A stretch of 27,393 nucleotides of DNA from Coptodactyla brooksi (lineage: Eukaryota; Arthropoda; Insecta; Coleoptera; Scarabaeidae), in the NCBI GenBank assembly GCA_033557675.1, contig JAWQRM010000174.1, forward strand, positions 1 to 27,393, written 5' to 3'. The position numbers and the translations under genes are program-made. The notes under the pieces are model-generated. The model did not search any database, had not been told where the DNA came from, and saw only the letters and a list, made by a program, of their open reading frames with translations. Of the stretch, positions 1-9,000 are shown one piece after another. Each line of letters opens with the position of its first letter. Position 1 is the stretch's first letter.

Positions 1-137
1 GTATCTAGCACAGTTAGAAGAGCCAATTATTCACATTATATTAATATTATGTTTGTATGATATATAATATATAAAAATCATACAAACATAATATTAATAT
101 AATGTGAATAATTGGCTCTTCTAACTGTGCTAGATAC
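1..137. repeat. Perfect 60-bp inverted repeat (hairpin)
   Basis: Bases 1-60 are the exact reverse complement of 78-137, with a 17-nt AT-only loop (61-77). I found no mismatch. The left arm begins at the first base of the window, so the true arm may be longer. Perfect arms suggest a very young inverted duplication, a MITE-like foldback, or a fold-back artefact of sequencing or assembly. No coding capacity is visible. Confidence 0.95.
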
Positions 138-2165
138 ATATAAAGATGAAACTTTTTTAGTCTAGACCAGCACATCAATAAAAAGTTAACAAGATTTAAA
201 TAAAATTCTCTTCCAGATTAGAATTTCCTGAAACTCTCTAAATTGCACTTTTCTAATCACTTCCTTTCTAATTTTCTAATCATTTCGAAACATTGTTTAT
301 GCATCTGATGTTTTTTCTGTCAATGTGGTAAAACATAAAAAATAAAAATATATAGTTTCTGTCAATGTGCCCTGATTATTTTACAAACACAAACAATTCT
401 GTTATTTTCAACATTCAAAAAGTGCTGCAAATTCTAAATACAGTTTTCAAATACGCGTTTCAGTTGCCTTTCAGTTCATTTTGAAATGAAAAATATCGAA
501 CAAAATATAAGAACAGATTTGGTAAATAGAGCAAATAAAATATGTAAATAAAACAAATGAAAATTAGTGTAATAAAAATAATTTGACTGTGTGTTCAAAT
601 CACCTATCTTGCAACATTATTTATCTCTTTATATCTTTATTTGTATATTCTTGCTTGTGCTTTATAATATCTAGAAAGACATCCTCAGTAATATCCAAGT
701 GTCAGCAAGTATTTTTTTAGTTTCGATATTTAACAAGAACTTTTATGGTAATGTCAAATTGATTGACATTTTTTATAAAATTTATCCCCCATCTTATATA
801 TTTCTTCTGCACAAACTTACGACGAACTAAAATATTTCTTTAAATTTGTATCAAAGAAATATATAAATAATTGTTTATTATTATTATATTTTAAGTAAAT
901 GTATGAAATAAAAGAAAAAAATATATAAATTCCATAAGGACTGTACAAAATTTCAAATCTTCTTGTATTGCGTCATTTAATCATCATTTAATTTATTCGG
1001 AGTTACATTTTTTATCCCCTAATTACTCTGAGATACAGAAGTTGACACCAGATGGAGCATTGCTTAAAAGTAATTACCTACTAAGAATAAGGATAGCTTT
1101 TACATAAATGTACCATCAACCTGACTGTAAATGTAAGCTTTTCTTGGATTGTATCATTTAATCAGGATTTAATTAATTTGGAATTATACTTTTACTTTAT
1201 GCTAATATTATGACGTTAATTTTCACTTATTTTCACAGCCACCTATAATTAATTTAATACAAGTTCATTGTTTAGTTATTTTACAAAATTGAACATATTT
1301 TTTTACCTCCCTTAGTTTTGTTCGAATTCAAATTTAAAAAATGTATTTTTTCGAATGTTGAAAACTACATAGGTGTTCTTTACAAAACTTTCAATATTTG
1401 TACTACATGTTTAAATTGGTCAAATGGTTTAAATTGGTTACATGGAAATCATGTAACCATAACTTTATTTCGCCACTTCAACAGCGCCAAAAATTAGAAA
1501 TTTTTAAAATCATTTATAGAACCACACAAAGGAAGAAAGCAATTCAAATTAAACCATAAAATCTGCCATAATCAGAAATTAAGTTTAAATAGAAAGTGAG
1601 TTATATTGAACTATAATAAGCTATTATTATAGTACTTAAACTACTTAAATTAAATTAACTTAAATGACAGTGTTACAAAAATTTAAATAAGAGAAAGTAA
1701 AATAATGATTGTTAGATTTCTGTTTTCGTTGTATGCAAAGATGGAAATCGTGTGAATATACTTGTGTCAGTTCCTATAATTGAATTAATTATTGCCATTG
1801 TTTATAATTAGCGACTTCTATAGTTTAATACGGTATATGCCCGTAAGAGAAAGTACTGAATTTTCAATATCAAAATTTTTACGTTTTGTACAAACTAAGC
1901 TATTCTTATCTATTATTCTATTATAAAAATTAAACCTTTGCACAGTTAAACTAGTTATATGTTGAATATCAGTTAGCTATTATATGAAGTGATTAAAAAT
2001 AAATCATAGTCAACGTAACAAGGCATAGATTCAAATATCAGCACTATTTTTATTTTGAATTCTAATTCAAACCAATTTTTAATTAAATATTTTGAATATC
2101 TATAACTTCTAGTCATTGTTTTCTTTTATAAGTATTTATCTCTACTTTCATCAACTTAATTAGGA
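138..2165. other. AT-rich non-coding stretch
   Basis: No open frame of note and no recognisable exon on either strand. It may be upstream intron or 5' flank of the scarface-like gene, whose first exon was not found. Only weak repeats are visible, including the pair at about 957-1008 and 1135-1190. Confidence 0.6.
957..1190. repeat. Diverged direct repeat pair
   Basis: About 55 bp at 957-1012 recurs at 1135-1190. Both contain a shared run reading roughly tcatttaatca followed by a gatttaatt-like segment and a gga(g/a)tta motif. The spacer is about 120 bp. It is probably the remnant of an old repeat; no function can be assigned. Confidence 0.5.
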
Positions 2166-2226
2166 CTATGATAACTAATTATTATAATTAGTTATCATAG
2201 TTAATTAATATAATTAGTTATCATAG
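2166..2226. repeat. Palindrome plus third copy of one arm
   Basis: Bases 2166-2181 and 2185-2200 form 16-bp perfect inverted arms around a 3-nt loop. A third copy of the right arm follows at 2211-2226. The set could extrude as alternative hairpins. No gene is attached to it. Confidence 0.85.
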
Positions 2227-2885
2227 GCCACAGGCTTTTAAAGGTTCTTGCATAAGCTAAGACTCAGCCTGTATACCTAAAACGAAAAGAATTAATTAAA
2301 TAAAACATTAAATAAATTAAGTAAAATTGCATATTTAAAGTAACAATCAGAACACAAATTTTCTAAATAGAGACTCTACATACGTTTACATAATTAATAA
2401 TTATGGATTAATTTTCAATTTACTTCTATTACTACCCAAAAGCCATAAAAATTATTTAATTCATTACAGCTTCTTAAAGAAAATATTAAACTCTAGAAAA
2501 GTACAATAAAGTCCTAATAAAGTACATAATAAAATTACTATTAGCGTTAATTCAACTTAATTCTTCAATGTTTCTGAATATTGAGCTGTAATTCTGATCA
2601 AAACCAAATTTAAAACAAGACCCCCACTTATATCACTCTTTAATTATTTTTCTTTGTATTACTAACTGAAAAATATCTTATACGTTAGCCTAAACTTGTT
2701 TCTCAGTAAAAATTCTTCATCGGGATTTGAAAAGTTTACAATTATTTATCCTGGACAGTAGTCCTTTAAATGTTCTTGCATAAGTTAAGACTCATCCCGT
2801 ATATTTAGTGTTCAAAAGTTGGATGAAATAAAATTGTATATTTAAAATTATAGTCAGAACTGTAATTTTTTAAAATATTCTTCAA
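2226..2885. repeat. Direct repeat pair about 530 bp apart
   Basis: The segment near 2226-2350 recurs, diverged, near 2757-2885. Both carry a gttcttgcataag core, a gactca motif, then a taaaat / tatttaaag-like tail and a cagaac motif. The second copy runs into the repeat family found inverted at 3049-4640. A related start also occurs near 8280 in the scarface-like intron. Confidence 0.6.
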
Positions 2886-3048
2886 CATATTTAAAATATT
2901 GTTTAAATTGTACATAAAACCTGATTTAAGAAGTGTGTGCTACAGATCTAAAATTTATAGTTTTCAAGTTGCTTATACTGCTTTGAAAAATCCATACAAA
3001 ACTTATTTAATTCATTGGAAATACTGAATCATATTTTACATGAACAAT
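2795..3048 (-). repeat. Partial unit of the ~0.4-kb repeat, inverted to the next array
   Basis: This segment matches the units at 8278-10105 in the same orientation: the cataaaa-cct / agaagtgtg block, the gttttcaagtt block and the ttcattggaaatactgaat block occur in the same order. From about 3049 the same family continues in opposite orientation, so there is a head-to-head junction near 3045. Confidence 0.65.
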
Positions 3049-4640
3049 TGCACTATTTTATTTAACTCAATTTTTGAATTCTGAGTTCATAATAAATAAT
3101 TATGATTACTGAAAAATAATCTGATAAAACTTCCCAAATGATGAAGAATGACAGAATAATATGAAATGATGAAGAGTTGCCAGAGAAATGAAGACAGCTT
3201 ATATAAAGACCTTGAAAATAGTCACTCGGAAGAAAGTCTGGTCAAATTATTCGAATTTGAAAATATTTTGGTTGTAATATTATTATTGAGCATTTCCAAC
3301 GAATTTAATAAATTTTTAATGGATTTTTCACAGCAATATAAGTAATATGAAAACAAACCTTGGGTATGTAGCACACACTTCTTAAATGAAGACTTAATGA
3401 CAATTTGTCTATGTTAAACATAAAAAGACACAATTTTGTTTAATTCATTTTTTAATTCATTAATTCAAAAATAATCTGATAAAACTTCCCAAATGATGAA
3501 GAATGACAGGATAATACGAAATGATGAAGAATTACTAGAGAAATGAAATAGCATACACGATTCTATTTCACTGAATTTTTGAATTCATAGTCCATAATAA
3601 ATACTAGGGATGTTCAAATGAAAAGGTACGAAACGTAATTATGCTTACTCAAAAACAATCTAATAAAACTTTCCAAATGATGGAGAAATACAGGATAATA
3701 CCGTTTTAATATAGTTTATGTATAGATCTTCAAAATACTAATTCGGAAGAAAGTCTGGTCAAATTATATTGTAGTACTTTAAAATATCATGTTTTTCATT
3801 AGAATCTGAAAATATTTTTATTGTAATATTATTATTGAACATTTCTAATGGATTTCTATAGAGTTTTTAATGGATTTTTATAGCAATATAAATAACTTGA
3901 AAACAATAAATCTTTGATTTATGGTATACACTTCTTAAATCAGGATTTTATATATAATTTAAGCATGTTAAACATGAACAAATGCACAATTTTATTTAAT
4001 TAAATTTTTGTATTTTCAATCCATGATAAATAATTAAGATTATTCAAGGATAATCTAATAAAACTTTCCAAGTTATGGAGAATAACAGGATAATACGAAA
4101 TAATGAAGAATTACTAGAGAAATGAAGAAAGCTTATGTATAGACCTTGAAAATACTAATACGGAAGAAAGTCTAGCAAAATTGTATTGCAGTACTTTAAA
4201 ATATCGCGTTTTTCATTAGAATTTGAAAATGTTTTGATTGTAATATTATTATTGAGTATTTCCAATGAATTGAATAAGTTTTTAATGCATTTTTCATAGT
4301 AATATAAGCAACCTGAAAGCAATAAATCTTAGGTTTGTAGCACATACTTCTTAAATCAAAATTTGATGTACAATTTAACTATGTTAAACATAAACAAACA
4401 CACAATTTTATTTAATTCATTTTTTGAATACTCAGTCCATGATAGATAATTATGACTACTCAAGAATAATCTAATAAAACATCCTAATTGATGGAAAATG
4501 AGAGGATAATGAAAATGAGAGGAGAAATAATGAGGAATTGTTAGAGAAATGAAGACAGTTTATGTATTGACGTTGAAGATACTAACTCGGAAGAAAGCCT
4601 GATAAATTTATATTACAGTACCTTAAAACATAACGTTCCA
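3049..4640 (+). repeat. Tandem array of ~0.4-kb repeat, about five units
   Basis: Units start near 3049, 3439 (truncated), 3562, 3988 and 4409 (partial). Each shows the same ordered landmarks: a tccataataaataatta-like start, aataatctaataaaac, ccaaatgatg, gaggataat, agagaaatgaaga, cggaagaaagtc, tttgaaaat, gtaatattattattgag, atgg-attttt-atagcaatata and ttcttaaat. Units differ by point changes and small deletions, so the array is not recent. The last unit ends about 35 bp before the splice acceptor at 4674. The same family lies inverted at 8278-10105. Confidence 0.8.
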
Positions 4641-4674
4641 TTTCCTTATTAAGGTATATATCTTTCTCTTCCAG

Positions 4675-6009
4675 TGTGACGTTCATGGAAAACGTCCATA
4701 TATCTCCCCAGAAGATCTGATCTACGCTCAACCGGTCGCCATAAACCCAGTTGGTCGTCCAATCCCAACGGTTCCTCTCAAGCCGCCAGGTAGAGGTCCA
4801 GGATACGGTCCGCCAAAACCAGTACCGTTTCCACCCAGGCCAGGTCCATTCCCATCCAGACCTCACTTCCACGGTCCACCTCCACGGAAAGGCTACGGTC
4901 CCCCACTATCGCCACCACCAAAACCGTACTTCGATAAAACCTACGTCTCCTCCGGATCTTCTTCCTACGATTCCTCCGAAATTTTATACTCAAAACCGCC
5001 AATTGGAGCAGAGTTTCCTTACGAAATCGAACACGGGCCTTTCCACAAAGAAAAGAAGCCTGTGGAGGTAATCGTCAACGCCCAAGGAGGCTCACTGACC
5101 GCAGCTGGAGGCAGTGGTGTCCAACAGCATGTCCATCATCACTTCCATCACGCTCAAAATGGACTAAATGGCATTGGAAAGGTTCCACTAGCTACGATAC
5201 CTCTAGTTAGTGAAAGTGTCGGGGCTGCTTTGATTGAGAAGGATACCAGCTTCAAACCAAGTACTTTACTTTCTTCGGCAGGTGGATTTGAAAGTTCCAG
5301 TTTTGGAGGATCGAGTTCATCTTTCTCCTCGTCAAATCTAGGAGGCAGCGCTGGCAGCTTTGCTTCTTCAAATCCTTCAATAGGAGGCTTCGGATCCCTA
5401 AATCCATCTGCGGGGCACCTGTTCGGCGGTGGCAGTAGCAGTACGTACGGTGGGCAATCTATAGCCAATTACGGTTCGGCAGGATTAGGTTCCTTCGCTT
5501 CAAAACCGTTAGGAGTCTACAACTTGGGCCCACAAAGTTTCGGGGCTCCTTCAACATCTTCCCTATACACCAACACGATCGGATCGACCGTTGGTCAATA
5601 CGGAAATTCTCAATTCTACAAGAAAGAGCTCAACACCAACAGCTTCCAGTCTAACAGCATATCAAACGAGGACAAGTACCAAGGATTTGAATCGGCGAGG
5701 GCCGAAAATTTCGACTGCGTGTGTGTACCCTACGATCAGTGTCCTTCGCACGATATTATCGGAAGAAAGGATGATCTCCTTCTGCCGTTAGATCCGAGGA
5801 GTATAAAGAGCGACATCCAAGCGGAACCGATTGAAACTGAGGAAAGAGTTTTGACAGACGGCAACGGAAATATGACGGTCATCAGGGTTCCTAAGGGAAC
5901 GCCAGCTTTGAATAGTACCGTTGAAGGAGCGAAGGAAGAGAGAAGGAATAAAAGAGAAGCACCCGTTGAAAAGAAGAGCGATGATGCTGGCGGAAAAACG
6001 GCCGAAGGT
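4675..6009 (+). CDS. scaf: Scarface-like exon a: Pro-, His- and Ser/Gly-rich region, first clip half
   Basis: The acceptor is a pyrimidine-rich tract ending ccag at 4671-4674. The donor is GGT|gtaagt at 6009/6010, phase 0. The frame is open for 445 codons. It starts with a Cys-containing segment, then a Pro/Gly/Arg-rich stretch, the HVHHHFHH cluster, the Ser/Gly-rich stretch, and CVCVPYDQC, the typical C-x-C-x5-C start of a group of clip domains. Near the 3' end RRNKR|E fits a furin-type site. The same frame reads 19 codons past the donor to a stop at 6067-6069, which could serve an alternative terminal exon. Confidence 0.85.
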
Positions 6010-9000
6010 GTAAGTACAGCTTCTCTTATCATGATTTTTATCGTTTGGGGTGCTAACATACAGTATTAACAATCTTGTCAATTATATGTTTCTTTGCATT
6101 GGTGCTGTTTTCAACGTTTTTGTATCTAAAAAGAAATGTATGTGCTAAACGTAAGAACTGCAAGTGTGGTTCTGAAACGGGATTAAAGATTGACTAAAAT
6201 CCACTAAAATAAAAGCGAGGGGATATGGATATGGATTAATTGTAAAAGTGTCGGGGAATTTCACGTCAAAATTAACACGAAAAATTCTGTATATTGCAGC
6301 GCGAATTGGGTGACATCACAAAGAATGTCAAACCCACGTTCGGGGTGTCCTTCGGTCTTCCGAACCAATACGATCAACAACCATATCCATATCCGCATTA
6401 TCCGCCGTACTTGGGACACCCCCAGGGAGGAGGTAATGGCATAAATCTCGGACTGGTTTCCGTGAATCCCCTGGTCGCCCTTCAGGTCACGAAAAACGAT
6501 TACGGCGATAAGGTGCTGAAACCGTTCGTCAATCTTCACGTTACCCCTAACAATTATCTGGTTAACAAGGTGCAAGATTTCCTGTCTTTTAAGAAAGGGT
6601 TGATTTTCAACCAGCACGAACATTATCACCATTACAAGCCTTACGGTCATCCGCCGATTTATGGTCATCCAACAATTCATAGCCGTCCACCGACCTATGA
6701 AGGTCCTCATGATTACCACGGTCCTTATTTGGAACACCCACCAGGTCAATACTTCGAGCACAACGGTCCCCCCGTTGAACATTACCATCACCATCAAAAA
6801 CCGCACTACATTGAAGATGACGGCTATGGATATACAGGGTTTGGCGATGAATTTTACGGCAGAAGTCTAAACAACAACAGCAACGGTCATAGCATATTCG
6901 AACAATACCAAAATATGTACCAAAATGATAATAATGGTTATGCGAGGGATTTGGGCGATTTCGGAGCTGGCCTGACGGATTCTTATGGCAATCCTGCCAG
7001 TAGAATCGGTAAAAGCTTTCAAGAATCAAAACAGGTCAGGTTCCCAAATGACAGAAAAAGAAGGAGCCTTGAAAACAATGAAAAAACACTTGAAAAGGTA
7101 ACGGACAACAACAGCACCAAAATGGATTTAATTTAATGCAAGCACAATGCTTTAGATTTATTTGTATATCGCACGCTAACATAAACAACAGTCAATTACA
7201 CATTTAGCTATTGTAGCTTACCCTTTCAGAGACAATCCTATTTCGGAAATGGCTTCGGGAGACCGCAGACGTGCGGTCCGAGGCACGTTTGCTGCAGAAG
7301 ACCTTTAAGGCCAAACATTCCGGCTCCAGTGCAACGTCAGTGTGGCACCAGAAATGGACAAGGCATCACCGGAAGGATAAAGACTCCAGTTTATGTGGAC
7401 GGCGATAGCGAATTCGGGGAATACCCTTGGCAGGTTGCAATCTTGAAGAAAGATCCGAAAGAGAGCGTTTTCGTATGCGGAGGAACCCTCATTGATAATT
7501 TGCATATCATAACTGCTGCTCATTGCATCAAACAGTAAGTATCCTATAATTAAATTAGCAATAACAATTTGTTAATAATAATTTGTTAAAACAGCTATAA
7601 CATGTTTTTGCGTGCCATATTATAACATGTTACATTTATTTATTACATACCATTATTTAGTTTTACAGGACAATGGTTTTAATCTTAGACATAAAAGTGT
7701 TTCAATTTTGAATGTTTTGGAAACAATTCGTTTGTAATAGTTCTAATCACACATTTGTCTAGTAGACGAATTTGGCCAATTAAGAAAACCATACTTTGAT
7801 AGCTGAATTCTTAACACAGCAAACATAATCGGTTATCAGGTATTTTTATTCTTCAAGAGTATCATTTCAACTTTTATGGTTAACATTTTTTGCTGTTTGT
7901 AAACCAAAGATTCACTTATTATTGATTTTTAAATCTGATGGACCCTTAATCATAACAAAAATTGTAACTAGAATTGTTTGGAATCTTTGGCTTTGACAAA
8001 TTCAAGGAATTGTCACCTTTACAGCAACACTCAAGAAATACTTGCTTAACGCACGTTTCGCTAACTAAATCAGCATTATCAGGAACGATGGTGGTTTATC
8101 ATCGCTAGCTTAGTTGTTCTTTTGAAATAGAGCTTAAGGCCCCCAGCACAAATATAGAAACTTTTCTTGCTATCTAACTAGTAATATCTAACTAGTAATA
8201 TCTAACTAGTAATATTTCAGTTGTAGCCCACTAATATTCAAAGTTTGAACAATTGCCACCACTACAGCTAAACCGAAAAATGTATTCAGTGTTCAAAAAT
8301 TAAATTAAATAAAATTGTGTATTTAAAATTTACAGTCAGAACTATAACTTTTTAAAATAATATTTAACATAGTAAAATTGTACATAAAATCCTGGTTTAA
8401 GTATGTGCTATAGATCAGAAGTTCGACTGTTTTAAAATTACTTATAATGCTATGAGAAATCCATAAAATACTTACTTCATTCACTGGAAATGCTGAATAA
8501 TAATATTACAATCGAAGTATCTTCATATTCTAATAAAGAACATGATATTTTAAAGTATTGCAATATAAATTGACCAATCTTTTGTCCAAGTTAGTATTTT
8601 CAAGGTCTATACATAAGCTTTTTTCATTTTTCTAGTAATTCTTCCCTATTTTGTATTATTCTGTCATTCTCCATCACTTGAAAAGTTTTGTTAGATTATT
8701 TATTTATCATGTACTGAGAATTCAAAGATTTAATTAAATAAAATTTTGTATTTATTAATGTTTAACATAATGAAATTATACAGAAAGTTCTGATTTAAGA
8801 AGTGTATGCCATGGACCTAAGATTTATTGTTTTCAAGTTACTTATATTGCTATGAAAAATCCATTCAAAACTTATTCTAATCATTGGAAATGCTCAATAA
8901 TAATATTGCAATCTAAGTATTTTCAGATTCTAATAAAAAACATGATATTTTAAAGTACTGCAATACAATTTTACTAGACTTTCTTCCTTGAAATATTTTC

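Noticed and set aside
1705..1760. ATG followed by a hydrophobic run (MIVRFLFSLYA), a candidate signal-peptide exon for the scarface-like gene.
   Set aside because: It runs into a stop quickly with no convincing donor in phase 0, and random AT-rich DNA often gives such runs.
4582..4872. Open frames antisense to the scarface-like exons (also 5154-5468, 5736-6081, 6261-7029, 11327-11890).
   Set aside because: They are shadows of the plus-strand coding exons, which have strong family motifs and matching splice sites.
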